The notes under the pieces: model-generated
Database searches by the model: none
Seen by the model: the letters and a program-made list of their open reading frames with translations, nothing else
What the model was told of the DNA's origin: nothing
Shown: positions 43,323 through 53,400 of the stretch, piece by piece
How positions within the stretch are numbered: position 1 is the first letter of the stretch
Layout of the letters: each line of letters starts with the position of its first letter
Assembly (NCBI RefSeq): GCF_022024275.1
Contig: NZ_CP091804.1
Location: 806,001 to 870,000 of the forward strand
Direction of reading: 5' to 3'
DNA: 64,000 bases
Origin: Sphingopyxis sp. BSN-002
GTDB taxonomy: Bacteria > Pseudomonadota > Alphaproteobacteria > Sphingomonadales > Sphingomonadaceae
Made by a program: the position numbers and the translations under genes

Positions 43323-45656
43323 TCAGAGCCCGTAGCCAAGGCGGATGCCGAACGTCCGCGGGCGCATCGTCCCGAAACGGCTGTTCAGGAACGCCTCGGG
43401 GTGGATGTAGGTGATCGAGTGATCGTCGAAGAGATTCTCGACATAGAGCTGCGCCGACAGATCGCCCTTCTTGATCCCGAAGCTCAGATTGACGTTGCTG
43501 TAGGCGTCGGTCTTGCCGAAGGTCGCCAGCGGCAGATTGGGATTGCCGGGCGTGTTCGGAAAGCTGCTGTTGTACGCCCCGATATGCTGGGCGTTCACCG
43601 CGAAGGTCGCCGGAACGTCGCTTGCAAGATTGAAGGTATAGGCGAGATAGGCCGCGCCCTGGATACGCGGCGCGGACAGCCGGTGGCCGAGCACCGCGCC
43701 CGAGATCGCGGCTTCGGCGGGCGTCAGCTTGGTGATCTTCGAGTCATTATAGGCGCCGTTGACCCCGATCGCCCATCCCGTCGCGGGGATCACGCCGATC
43801 TCGAACTCGAAGCCCTTGCTGCGCGCGGCGCCGATATTGGTGGCGAACTGGACCGAGTCCGACACGCGGTTCGCCTGCGTCTGGATGTTGCTCCAGTCGA
43901 TCAGATAGAAAGCGGTGTTGATCGATACGCGCCCGCCCAGCCAGCGCCCCTTCGCGCCGATCTCGTAGCTTTTGAGATCGTCGGAGCTCGCGCCGAACGG
44001 GATGATGATGTCGTTCGCATCGACGACGCTCGCCCGGCCGGCGAAAGCGTTCACGATCGGCGCCCGGAAACCGGTCGAGAAGGTGGCGTAGGTCGTGACG
44101 CTCTCGCTGGGCTTGAAGGTCGCGCTCGCCTTCCATGACGGCTTCGACCCCTTTGCCTTGATGCCGGTCACGGCGGCGTAGGGCGTGAAGGTGTCGAAAT
44201 TGACCGGGAGATAGGCGCCTGTCGGGCCCTTCAGACCGGCAAGGGCGGCCTGAAGATAGTTCAGGTTGAAGAATCCCGATGCCGTCGCGAGATATCCGCC
44301 CGCTTCGGTAAAGCCCTGTGCCGAGATCTCGCCATAGCGCATCCCTCCGGTCAGCCAGAAATTGTCCGAGAAGCGATAGGTCAGCTCGCCGAAGCCGGCG
44401 AGTTCCTCGCTGGTCGAATGCGTGTACTGCTTCTGATAATATTTGTCGGGCAACCCGGTCATGTTGCGCGCCGCGAGGAAGGCCGGGTTCGAGCGATAGA
44501 AATAATCGACGTCGCGGCGGCGGTTGAGATAGAATCCGCCGACCACGAACTGGAACGGACCGTCAAGCGTCGAGGCAAGGCGCGTTTCCTGGACGAACAC
44601 CTTGTCATAACCGTCGGCGTCGAGACCGAAAGCGATCGGTGCGCCTGCGAACGATCCCGGCTGGAACGTGCCCGCCAGATCGACGTAGAAGCGCTGGTCG
44701 AAATCCGAATAGGTCGACGAACTGGTCAGCTTCGCAAAATCGAATTCATAGTCGATCGTCGCATTGGCGATCGCCTGCTTGCCCGTGAAGCGGTCGGGTT
44801 CGTCCGAAACGCGCTTGTTGCGGCCGAGCGACGGGCTGGTCAGCGACGAGTCCCGCGGGTTGCTGTATTCGTACGAGCCGAGCAGCTTGATCGACAGGCG
44901 GTCGGTCGGCTGCCACTTCAGCGTCACCCGGCCGCCATAGTCGACCAGCGTGTTCGAATTGTGGACGCCGGTCCCGACATTGTCGAGATAGCCCTCTTCG
45001 TGCCGGTAGAAACCGACCGCGCGCACCGCGAGCCGGTCGTTGACCAGCGGCACATTGACCATCGCATTGTAGCGCTGGCGCAGCGAATCCGATCCGGTGA
45101 GGCCGAAATCGACCAGCACCGAAGCGTCGAAATCATTGAGGTCCGGACTCTTCTGCAGGATGCGCATCGCGCCCGACAGCGACCCCGATCCGAACAATGT
45201 CCCCTGCGGCCCGCGCAGGAACTCGACGCGTTCGACGTCGAACAGATTGGGGTCGACGACGGTGGTGTTGCCGATCGTCGAGACCGGCAACTCGTCGATA
45301 TAGATCGCGACCGAGCTTTGCAGATTGGCATTATAGCCGTTCGTCGCGATGCCGCGCGCGGTGAAATTGTTGAAGTTCGCCGTCGGCTTGTTCAGCACGA
45401 CGCCCGGCGTCTCGCGCCCGATGCCTTCGTAACCGACGATGCCCTTCTCGGTCAGTTCTTCCTGCGAATAGGCCGAGATGCTGAGCGGCACGTCCTGGAT
45501 GCGCTCTTCGCGCCGCGTCGCGGTGACGATGATATCGCCGCCGCGCGGTTCCTCGCTGTGCTGGGCGGTGTCGGCGGCGTCCTGCGCCGCAGCGTCCGCC
45601 GGGATCGCGATCAGCGCGCCCGCGCAAACGGACGCAAACAAAATTGCCCTCATCAT
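43323..45656 (-). CDS. TonB-dependent outer membrane receptor
   Basis: This 777-residue receptor has a signal peptide (LFASVCAGALIAIPADAAAQ), then GDIIVTATRREERIQDVPLSISAYS, the TonB-box and plug start. The plug domain contains ARGIATNGYNANLQSSVAIY and the ring motif VERVEFLRGPQGTLFGSGSLSG. The C-terminal barrel ends in PRTFGIRLGYGL, an aromatic-type terminal strand. It belongs to the large sphingomonad receptor class that imports plant- and aromatic-derived compounds. The double ATG at 45656/45653 follows GGGAGAGG. It is the first gene of the operon running to 36860. Confidence 0.95.
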   Translation of the reverse strand: MMRAILFASVCAGALIAIPADAAAQDAADTAQHSEEPRGGDIIVTATRREERIQDVPLSISAYSQEELTEKGIVGYEGIGRETPGVVLNKPTANFNNFTARGIATNGYNANLQSSVAIYIDELPVSTIGNTTVVDPNLFDVERVEFLRGPQGTLFGSGSLSGAMRILQKSPDLNDFDASVLVDFGLTGSDSLRQRYNAMVNVPLVNDRLAVRAVGFYRHEEGYLDNVGTGVHNSNTLVDYGGRVTLKWQPTDRLSIKLLGSYEYSNPRDSSLTSPSLGRNKRVSDEPDRFTGKQAIANATIDYEFDFAKLTSSSTYSDFDQRFYVDLAGTFQPGSFAGAPIAFGLDADGYDKVFVQETRLASTLDGPFQFVVGGFYLNRRRDVDYFYRSNPAFLAARNMTGLPDKYYQKQYTHSTSEELAGFGELTYRFSDNFWLTGGMRYGEISAQGFTEAGGYLATASGFFNLNYLQAALAGLKGPTGAYLPVNFDTFTPYAAVTGIKAKGSKPSWKASATFKPSESVTTYATFSTGFRAPIVNAFAGRASVVDANDIIIPFGASSDDLKSYEIGAKGRWLGGRVSINTAFYLIDWSNIQTQANRVSDSVQFATNIGAARSKGFEFEIGVIPATGWAIGVNGAYNDSKITKLTPAEAAISGAVLGHRLSAPRIQGAAYLAYTFNLASDVPATFAVNAQHIGAYNSSFPNTPGNPNLPLATFGKTDAYSNVNLSFGIKKGDLSAQLYVENLFDDHSITYIHPEAFLNSRFGTMRPRTFGIRLGYGL

Positions 45657-45726
45657 GCCCTCTCCCATCCTCGCCGATCGTTTGTCGGCATGGTCGATGA
45701 GTGACAGCAATCCGGCACCGAGTCAA

Positions 45727-45750
45727 TATTCACTCTCACGTGTGTGAATA
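45727..45750. promoter_or_regulatory. TetR-like palindromic operator of the TonB receptor operon
   Basis: TATTCAC (45727-45733) pairs perfectly with GTGAATA (45744-45750), and 9 of 12 half-site positions match across the 24-bp element. A TTGACT (45726-45721 on the minus strand) overlaps its right edge and is a plausible -35 of the leftward promoter. It lies 71 bp upstream of the receptor start, and a TetR regulator is encoded in the same operon. Confidence 0.55.
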
Positions 45751-45795
45751 ACTTGCGAGACGATGAGACCCGAAGCCCGATAGCGCGGAAAATCG

Positions 45796-47133
45796 TTACT
45801 TCCGGTAGGTTTTGGGATCGATTCCGTGCCGTGCGATCTTGTCGTACAGCGTCTTGCGCGGGATTTTCAGCAGCGCCAGCGTCGCGGCGATATCGCCTTC
45901 GGCACTGGCCAGCGCGTCGCGAATCGCATGCGCCTCGAACTGCGCGACGCGCTCCGGAAGCGCCATCCGGTGCTCGTCGTCCGCCGCTGCGGGCGTCTCG
46001 AGCCCCAGCACCTCGCTGAAAGCGAAATTGCGCAGCTCGCGCACATTGCCCGGCCAGTCGTGCTCGATCAGATGCCGCCGCGCGGCATCGCTCAGGCTGA
46101 AGTCGCGCACCGCCAGCCGGCCGAGCGCTTCCTCGACGAAGAAGGCAAAGGTCTGCGGAATGTCGGCGCGCCGTTCGCGCAGCGGCGGCATCCGCAGCCG
46201 CACGACGTTGAGCCGGTAGAAAAGATCCTCGCGGAACGCCCCGTCGCGGATCGCCTGTTGCAGGTCGCGGCGCGTCGAGGCGACGATATGCAGATCGACC
46301 CCGCGCGGCTCGCTCGCGCCCGGCGGCTGGATCTTGCGCTCCTCGATCACGCGCAGCAGCTTCGCCTGGATCGCCAGCGGCATATTGTCGATGCCATCGA
46401 AGAAAAGCGTCCCGCGATGGCTCTGCTCGATCCGGCCTTCACGCGCGATCGGGCCATAGCCCGCCGCGCCGCGGTCGTGGCCGAAAAGTTCGGCCTCGGC
46501 GAGTTGCTCGGTCAGCGCGCCGCAATCGACCGCGACGAACGGCCGTCCCGCGCGCGGCCCCTTGCGATGGAGCAGCAGCGCCGCAAGCTCCTTCCCCGTT
46601 CCCGTCTCGCCCTCGACCAGCACGTCGATGTCGGCACGCGCGATCTGCTGGATCGTCGCGCGGAGCTGCGCCATGACCGGGCTGTCGCCGATCAGCGGAC
46701 TGTCGACGCTCGTTTCGGCGGCGGCACGGAGCAGGCGGTTATCGAGGACGAGCCGACGCGTCTCGAGCGCCTTGCGCACCGAGGCGATCAGATGGTCGGC
46801 CGCATAGGGCTTGGCGAGAAAGTCGAACGCGCCGTCCTTCAGCGCACCGATCGCCATCGGCACATCGGCATGGCCGGTGATCAGGATGACCGGAATTTCG
46901 GGATCGATGGCGCGGATACGCGCGAAGAACTCCAGCCCGTCGAGCCGCGGCATGCGGATATCGGTGACGACGGCGCCGGCGAAACCGGCATCGATCCCGG
47001 CGAGCGCGCCTGTCGCGTCGGCAAAGGCGTGCACCTCGATATCGGCAAGCTCCAGCGACTGCGTCGTCGCAGCGCGCAGCGCGTCGTCGTCATCGACGAA
47101 GATGATATGCTGGCGGGACACGAACTCGCTCAT
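45796..47133 (-). CDS. dctD: DctD-like NtrC-family response regulator with degenerate AAA+ motifs
   Basis: This 445-residue regulator has a receiver domain (D58 in VTDIRMPRLDG), a central AAA+ domain and a C-terminal Fis-type helix-turn-helix (AATLALLKIPRKTLYDKI). Walker A GETGTGKE (175-182) and the arginine finger FREDLFYRLN are intact. However, the GAFTGA loop that touches sigma54 reads GAAGYGP (222-228), Walker B reads GTLFFDGID with glycine for the usual glutamate (242-249), and sensor I reads ASTRRDL. It may therefore not open sigma54 promoters in the normal way. The adjacent kinase gene overlaps by 4 bp and dctA is divergent. Confidence 0.88.
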   Translation of the reverse strand: MSEFVSRQHIIFVDDDDALRAATTQSLELADIEVHAFADATGALAGIDAGFAGAVVTDIRMPRLDGLEFFARIRAIDPEIPVILITGHADVPMAIGALKDGAFDFLAKPYAADHLIASVRKALETRRLVLDNRLLRAAAETSVDSPLIGDSPVMAQLRATIQQIARADIDVLVEGETGTGKELAALLLHRKGPRAGRPFVAVDCGALTEQLAEAELFGHDRGAAGYGPIAREGRIEQSHRGTLFFDGIDNMPLAIQAKLLRVIEERKIQPPGASEPRGVDLHIVASTRRDLQQAIRDGAFREDLFYRLNVVRLRMPPLRERRADIPQTFAFFVEEALGRLAVRDFSLSDAARRHLIEHDWPGNVRELRNFAFSEVLGLETPAAADDEHRMALPERVAQFEAHAIRDALASAEGDIAATLALLKIPRKTLYDKIARHGIDPKTYRK

Positions 47134-48884
47134 GCGCGGCGCACCGTCAGCCGGAACGCCGCCCCGCCGAGCGGCGACGGCACCTGATCAAGCGCACCGC
47201 CGAATTCGCGGGCGATGTCGCGCGCGATGCCGAGCCCGAGGCCGAGCCCGTCGGCCTTGCCGGTGACGAAGGGCGTGAACAGGTTATCGGCGACCTCGGG
47301 CGCAATTCCGGGGCCGTTGTCGGCGACCGTGATTTCGACCTCGTCGCCTGCCTCCACGCTGATCCGGATGCGCGGCCCGGCACACCCGCCAAGCGCGTCG
47401 AGCGCGTTCTGGATCAGGTTTACGAGAATCTGCTCCAGCCGGACACGATCGGCAACGCAGCGGAGTCCCGCAACGGCGCCCTCGCGCTCGATCGCCACGC
47501 CCCGTTCGCGGATGCGATCGCCGACGAGCAGCAGCGCCCCGTCGATAACGACCGCGATCTCGACCGGGCCGAGCGCCGGGGTGCTGCGGCGCGCAAAGGT
47601 ACGAAGCTCGGTGACGATCGCGCCGATCCGTTCGGTGAGCGACACGATCGTGCCCAGATTCTCGCGCGCCCTGCCCGCTTCGCCGCGATCGAGAAAGGTT
47701 CCCGCATTTTCGGCAAAGCCGCGGATCGCGGCCACCGGCTGGTTGATCTCGTGCGCAACGCCGGCAGTGATCTGTCCGATCGTGCCGAGGCGGCTTGCCT
47801 GTGCCAGTTCCTCGCGCGCCGAGCGGAAGCGGCGGTTCGCCTCGACCAGGTCGGCGGTGCGCGCGGCAACCTCGACCTCGAGCATCCGGCGCGCTTCCTC
47901 CTGCAGCCGCTGCTTTTCGCGCGCGCGGAACACCCAGGTCAGCAGCGCGGCAAGCAGGATGAAGGCGATCAGGATCGCGGTGCGCGCGGTCGCATTGGCA
48001 CTCGCCTCGGCAGGCGCGAGCGGCTGGAACGCATGGAGCCGCGCGCCGGGCATCGGGATCGTGACCGCCGCTTCGCGATAGCGGACATCGCCCCCGGTCC
48101 ATGTCTTGCCCTCGCGCGCCGGCGGCAGGGGCGTCAGCGGCAGGTTGCCGAACTGCAACGCCGCGCGGATCGCCGCGCGCGTCTTTTCGTCGATCGGCGC
48201 GAGCGTGCGAAAGCGCCAGTCGGGACGGCTGGTGATAATGACAACCCCATGGTCGTCGGTGACGAAGGTCGTCAGCGGCTGGCGCGCCCATTCGGACTCC
48301 AGCCGGTCGAATTCGACCTTCACGACGATCACGCCAAGCGTGCGCCCCCTCTCCTCGACACGCCGTGCGATATACAGGCCCGGGCGCCCGCTGACCGTGC
48401 CGAGCGCGAACAGCTCCGCCCCGCCCTTTGCCATCGCATCGCGGAAATAGGGCCGGAAGCCATAGCTCTGGCCGACGAAGCTCTGCGGCGTGCGCCAGTT
48501 GCTCGCCGCGATCGTCCTGCCGTCGCGGTCGATCAGATAGATCACCGCGGCATCGGTCCGGTCGGCCAGCAGTTCGAGCTTGCTGTTCATCCGGCGGACC
48601 GCCGCCGCGTCGCCCCCGGCAAGGACGGTGTGCGCCTCGGGATATTCGATCAGCACCAGCGGCAGCAGGCGGAATTTCTGCAATTCGCCGGCCAGACGGC
48701 TTGCTGCACTGCGCGCCTGCTGCTGCGCCGCGATATCGGACGCCGCCCGCGCATGATCGCGCGCCCAGCCAAAGGCCGCCACGGCGATCAGTGCGAGCAG
48801 AAGAAAGGCGAGCAGCGATGCCCAGATGAGTCTGCGCCCGACACCGGCTATGCGCGAATCATGCGAGGGGCTTGTCTCGACCAT
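47130..48884 (-). CDS. dctB: DctB-like C4-dicarboxylate sensor histidine kinase
   Basis: This 584-residue membrane kinase has transmembrane segments at about 18-40 and 301-320. The periplasmic region between them is PAS-like and contains the DctB-type ligand-binding stretch WRTPQSFVGQSYGFRPYF near residue 130. After a coiled linker comes the dimerisation box TIGQITAGVAHEINQPVAAI with phospho-accepting His378, then N box LVNLIQNALDALGG, G1 VADNGPGI and G2 GLGLGLGIA. It senses dicarboxylates and phosphorylates the DctD-like protein. No ribosome-binding site precedes the ATG, and GATAAT lies 8 bp upstream, so the message may be leaderless. Confidence 0.92.
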   Translation of the reverse strand: MVETSPSHDSRIAGVGRRLIWASLLAFLLLALIAVAAFGWARDHARAASDIAAQQQARSAASRLAGELQKFRLLPLVLIEYPEAHTVLAGGDAAAVRRMNSKLELLADRTDAAVIYLIDRDGRTIAASNWRTPQSFVGQSYGFRPYFRDAMAKGGAELFALGTVSGRPGLYIARRVEERGRTLGVIVVKVEFDRLESEWARQPLTTFVTDDHGVVIITSRPDWRFRTLAPIDEKTRAAIRAALQFGNLPLTPLPPAREGKTWTGGDVRYREAAVTIPMPGARLHAFQPLAPAEASANATARTAILIAFILLAALLTWVFRAREKQRLQEEARRMLEVEVAARTADLVEANRRFRSAREELAQASRLGTIGQITAGVAHEINQPVAAIRGFAENAGTFLDRGEAGRARENLGTIVSLTERIGAIVTELRTFARRSTPALGPVEIAVVIDGALLLVGDRIRERGVAIEREGAVAGLRCVADRVRLEQILVNLIQNALDALGGCAGPRIRISVEAGDEVEITVADNGPGIAPEVADNLFTPFVTGKADGLGLGLGIARDIAREFGGALDQVPSPLGGAAFRLTVRRA

Positions 48885-48885
48885 A

Positions 48886-48903
48886 TGTGCGAATTATCGC
48901 ACA
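48886..48903. promoter_or_regulatory. perfect inverted repeat between dctB and dctA (site 1)
   Basis: TGTGCGAATTATCGCACA is a 7-bp inverted repeat around ATTA. It ends 2 bp from the dctB start codon and contains the leftward GATAAT box, so a bound protein would block dctB transcription or, with weaker binding, regulate it. Confidence 0.6.
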
Positions 48904-48916
48904 AAATCGGAATTGA

Positions 48917-48934
48917 TAAGCGGATTATCGCACA
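48917..48934. promoter_or_regulatory. imperfect inverted repeat between dctB and dctA (site 2)
   Basis: The right half-site TCGCACA and the ATTA spacer are identical to site 1, while the left half TAAGCGG matches at 4 of 7 positions. The centres of the two sites are 31 bp apart, about three helical turns, which suits cooperative binding of a DctD-like dimer pair about 100 bp upstream of the sigma54-like promoter. Confidence 0.55.
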
Positions 48935-49027
48935 TAATATCGACGCATGAGCTGAATGAATCATAATTAGACTAATATTTTCATATATTTAATTCGAATT
49001 CCGAAACTTTTGGACCGGCAATGGTGC

Positions 49028-49043
49028 CGGCCATAATTTTGCA
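49028..49043 (+). promoter_or_regulatory. sigma54-like promoter of dctA
   Basis: CGGCCATAATTTTGCA has GG and GC exactly 10 bp apart and a complete TTGCA -12 element. The -24 element matches GGC of the consensus TGGCAC. It lies 40 bp upstream of the dctA GTG start, the position expected for a DctD-activated promoter. Confidence 0.45.
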
Positions 49044-49082
49044 GAAGCAGCGGCGAAAGGCCGCGCTCGGGAGGATGTACGC

Positions 49083-50423
49083 GTGGCTGTCATTGCAATC
49101 GACGGGTCCGGACAGGTGCCGGCGGGAACGAAACCGTTCTATCGCCACCTCTACGTCCAGGTGCTCGCCGCCATCCTGCTCGGCGTGATCATCGGCCATT
49201 ACTGGCCGGCCACCGGCGAAGCGCTGAAACCGCTCGGCGACGGCTTCATCAAATTGGTCAAGATGATCATCGGTCCGGTGATCTTCATCACTCTCGTCAC
49301 CGGCATCGCCGGCATGACCGAGCTCCGGTCGGTCGGCCGCGTTGCGGGCAAGGCGTTCGCCTATTTCCTCTTCTTCTCGACGCTGGCGCTGATCGTCGGC
49401 CTGATCGTCGCGAACACGGTCCAGCCGGGCGCGGGGATGAACATCGACCCCGCGACGCTCGATGCGGGCGCGGTGAACACCTATGTCGAGAAGGCGAAAC
49501 ACAGCGGCCTCGTCGACTTCATCATGGCGGCGATCCCCACCACGCTCGTCTCGGCGCTCACCGGGGATTCGCTGCTGCAGGTCCTGCTCGTCTCGATCCT
49601 GTTCGGGATCGCGCTCTCGATGGTCGGCGAACCCGCCGCACCGGTGCGCGACCTGCTGGAGCGCGTCGGCCTCGTCATCTTCCGGCTGGTCGGCATCCTG
49701 ATGCGCGCGGCGCCGATCGGGGCATTCGGCGCGATGGCGTTCACGATCGGCAAATATGGCGTCGAATCGCTCGCCAATCTCGCGGGCCTGCTCGCGACCT
49801 TCTATCTCACCTCGCTCATCTTCGTGGTCGTGGTTCTCGGTCTCGCCGCGCGCCTCGCCGGCTTTTCGATCTTCAAGCTGATCCGTTACCTGAAGGCCGA
49901 ATTGCTGCTCGTCCTCGGCACCTCCTCGTCCGAAAGCGCCCTGCCCAGCCTGATGGAAAAGATGGAACGCGCGGGATGCGAGAAGTCGGTCGTCGGGCTG
50001 GTCGTGCCGACCGGCTACAGCTTCAACCTCGACGGCACCAACATCTACATGACGCTTGCCGCGCTGTTCATCGCGCAGGCCTGCAACGTCGACCTGTCGC
50101 TCGGCGACCAGATCGCGCTGCTCGCGGTCGCGATGATCAGTTCGAAGGGTGCGGCGGGCGTCACCGGCGCGGGCTTCATCACGCTCGCTGCGACGCTGTC
50201 GATCGTGCCGTCGGTGCCGGTCGCCGGCATGGCGCTGATCCTCGGCATCGACCGCTTCATGAGCGAGTGTCGCAGCCTCACCAATTTCATCGGAAACGCG
50301 GTCGCGACGGTTGTCGTCGCCCGCTGGGACAATGCGCTGGACCGCGAGCAGTTGCGGCTGGCGCTGGACGGCGGCGCGGCGTCTCCACTGGCCGCGCCGC
50401 CGGTCGAACAGGACACGGACTAG
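49083..50423 (+). CDS. dctA: C4-dicarboxylate:cation symporter
   Basis: This 446-residue transporter of the DAACS family imports succinate, fumarate and malate with protons or sodium. It has eight helices plus two re-entrant loops. Signatures include [21 protein letters not shown] near residue 58, the serine-rich loop [14 protein letters not shown] near 279 and [16 protein letters not shown] near 310 with the substrate-binding Asn and Asp. [14 protein letters not shown] lies near 355. It starts with GTG after CGGGAGGATG. The TonB receptor gene follows after 34 bp, which suggests co-transcription. Confidence 0.95.
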   Translation: MAVIAIDGSGQVPAGTKPFYRHLYVQVLAAILLGVIIGHYWPATGEALKPLGDGFIKLVKMIIGPVIFITLVTGIAGMTELRSVGRVAGKAFAYFLFFSTLALIVGLIVANTVQPGAGMNIDPATLDAGAVNTYVEKAKHSGLVDFIMAAIPTTLVSALTGDSLLQVLLVSILFGIALSMVGEPAAPVRDLLERVGLVIFRLVGILMRAAPIGAFGAMAFTIGKYGVESLANLAGLLATFYLTSLIFVVVVLGLAARLAGFSIFKLIRYLKAELLLVLGTSSSESALPSLMEKMERAGCEKSVVGLVVPTGYSFNLDGTNIYMTLAALFIAQACNVDLSLGDQIALLAVAMISSKGAAGVTGAGFITLAATLSIVPSVPVAGMALILGIDRFMSECRSLTNFIGNAVATVVVARWDNALDREQLRLALDGGAASPLAAPPVEQDTD

Positions 50424-50457
50424 GGTCGCAAAGACCTGGAATAAAGGGAGAAGAACA

Positions 50458-53400
50458 ATGAGGGGTACCACTTCGGCAATGCTGCTCGCGAGCACGGCGA
50501 TCTGCCTGTTCGCCTGCGGACCGGCCCGCGCGCAGGAGGGCGCGCCGGCGGACCAGGCTGACGAGAGCAGCGAAGCCGAGGCAGGCCAGCCGACCGACAT
50601 CGTCGTCGTCGGCACCCGTATCGAGGGGGCGCGCGTCACCGAGGCGCTGCCCGTCGTGGTCGTGGGCCAGGACAAGATCGACGCCGTTGGTGCCGTCAGC
50701 GGCGACGAACTCATCCGCGCGATCCCGCAGATGGGCGACGTCAGCTTCAACCCCGGCAACAACGCCCAGACCAGCAACGCCGCGCGCGGCGACGTCGGTT
50801 CGGTCAACCTCCGCTCGCTCGGCGTCGGCAACACGCTGGTGCTGCTCAACGGGCGCCGCGTCGTCACCCACCCCGCGAGCCAGGGCCTGTCGGACACCGG
50901 CACGGTGCCCGTGCTCAGCTATAACTCGAACGCGATCCCGACCACGGGGCTGCAGCGGCTGGAAGTGCTGCTCGACGGCGCTGCGGCGCTCTATGGCTCC
51001 GATGCCGTCGCGGGCGTCGTCAACACGGTGCTCAAGGACAATTACGACGGCCTGCGCCTGCAGGCGCAATATGGCGGTGCCGAGGGCACTCACCTCCGCG
51101 AGTTCCAGGGCAATATCCTTGCCGGCAAGAGCTTCGAGCGCGGCAATATCACCGTCTCGCTCGAATTCACCGACCGCTCGGCCCTGCGGGCCGAGGATCA
51201 GGATTTCACGGCCTCCGCCGACCTCCGGCCGCTCTTCGCCGACTATCCCGACTTTGCAGGCTCGACGACGCCCGACGCGCGTGCGACGCGCGGCGCATGG
51301 CCCGCGCTGATGGTGCCCGTCACCGGCGGCCGTCCGCGCCGCGGCACCACCAACCTGACGACCGCGGCGGGCGCCTTCACCGTGCGTCCGACCAGCCTCG
51401 GCGGCTGTACGCAGGCGCTGACCGCCGACCTCTGCCTCGTGAACACCGCGCTCGCAACGACCGGTGCCTTCCGCAATCTGCGCTACGACACCGCGGTCGG
51501 CACGACGGTGATGCCGAGCGTTCAGCGCTACAACGCCTTCGCCAACGGCCACTATGACCTCACCGACACGCTGACCCTGTTCGGCGAGTTCGGCTATTAC
51601 AGCTCGAGCACGATCCGCCAGCAGCCGCCGGTGATCAATCTCAACCAGATCTGGATCCCGGCGAGCAACTATTACAATCCCTTCGGTGCCACGACGATCA
51701 ACGGCCAGCCGAACCCGAACCGCATCCCGGGGCTGACCAACGTCCCCGCCGAGGGTTTGCCGGTTCTGCTCACCACCTATCGTTTCGTCGATACCGGGCC
51801 GCAGACGGTGAAGGTCACGGGCGAGCAACTGCGCGGCCTGATCGGCATCCGCGGCGAGACCGCGGGCTTCAAATGGGACAGCGCCTTCGTCTATTCCGAA
51901 GCCTCGGCGGTCGACAGCAGCGTCGCCGTCCGCAGCTCCGCGCTCCAGCAGAGCCTCGCGCTCTCGACGCCCGATGCCTACAACCCCTTCAACGGCGGCT
52001 GCCAGACCACGCTCAGCTATGGCGATTGCACGCCCAGCTCGCAGGCCGCGATCGACGCCATCACCTTCCAGCTCCGGCGCCGTTCGAAGACGACGCTGAC
52101 GATGGGCGATTTCCGCGCCTCGCGCGCCGATCTCTTCGCGTTGCCCGGCGGCGATGTCGGCATCGCGATCGGCGCCGAGGTCCGCCGCGAGACACAGCGC
52201 GACGACCGCGACTCCGCGGTCGACGGGTCGAGTCCCTTTGTCGACATGGTCAGCGGCGCGGTGACGATCAGCGACGCGGCCGCGGTCAGCGACAACCCAG
52301 ACACCTATGGCAAGCGCACCGTCGCCGCGGCCTATGCCGAACTCGCGGTGCCGCTTGTGTCGGAGGATATGAACATCCCGCTGATCCGCCGCTTCGACCT
52401 TCAGCTTGCCGGCCGCTACGAACATTACAGCGATTTCGGCAGCGTCGCGCGTCCGAAGATCGCCGCCGCGTGGGACGTGTTCGACGGCTTCCGCTTCCGC
52501 GGCTCCTTCTCGCAGGGCTTCCGCGCGCCGAACCTCGAACAGGTGAACGCCGTCGAATATGCGCGCCTCGCGACCAGCCAGGACTTCCTGCGCTGCGAGG
52601 TCGATCTGCGCGCCGGGCGCATCACCAGCTTCACCGCGTGCGGCAACAATGTCGGCTATTCGCGCCGCGTGTCGGGCAACCCTGACCTCAAGCCCGAAAA
52701 GAGCACCAACTATAATCTCGGCGCGGTGTTCGAACCGGACTTCCTCTCGCCCGATCTCGGCAAGATCAGCTTCACCGTCGATTATTGGTCGATCCGGCAA
52801 AAGGGCATCGTCGGCATCCTCGGCAACGATACCGCGATCGCGCTCGACTATCTGCTGCGCCTCCAGGGGTCGTCGAACCCCAACGTCATTCGCGACGCCG
52901 CCAACGCCGATGACGTCGCCGCCTTTGCCGGCACCGGCATCGCCCCGGTCGGCCGCATCACGACGGTGCGCGACCAGTTCATCAACCTCCAGCCGCAGAC
53001 GGTCCGCGGGCTCGATTTCGGTTTCTACTGGACGACGCCGAAAACCGACGCCGGCAAATTCGACTTCTCGATCAACGCCACCCGGCTGCTCAAATTCTCG
53101 CGCCCGCCGGGCGATACCGTCGACCAGCTTGTCGCGGCGCGCGCCGATGGCGATATCAACGCCGCCACCCCGCTGCCCGAGACGCAGAATCTGATCGAGG
53201 CGAACGGCCGCCCGAAATGGCGCGGCACCGCCTCGCTCACCTGGTCGCTCGGCGATTTCCAGATCGGCGCCTTCGCCCGCTATACCGGTGCGGTCGACGA
53301 GCTCGCCTTCGTCGATGCGAACGGCAATCCGTGGCGGATCAAGTCGCAGGTGACGGGCAATCTCTATGCGCAGATCCGCATCCGCGATACGGCCGGGCTC

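Noticed and set aside
49022..49042. TGGTGC with the distal GC as a sigma54 promoter
   Set aside because: The GG-to-GC distance is 16 bp. The overlapping CGGCC...TTGCA element has the required 10 bp and is reported instead.
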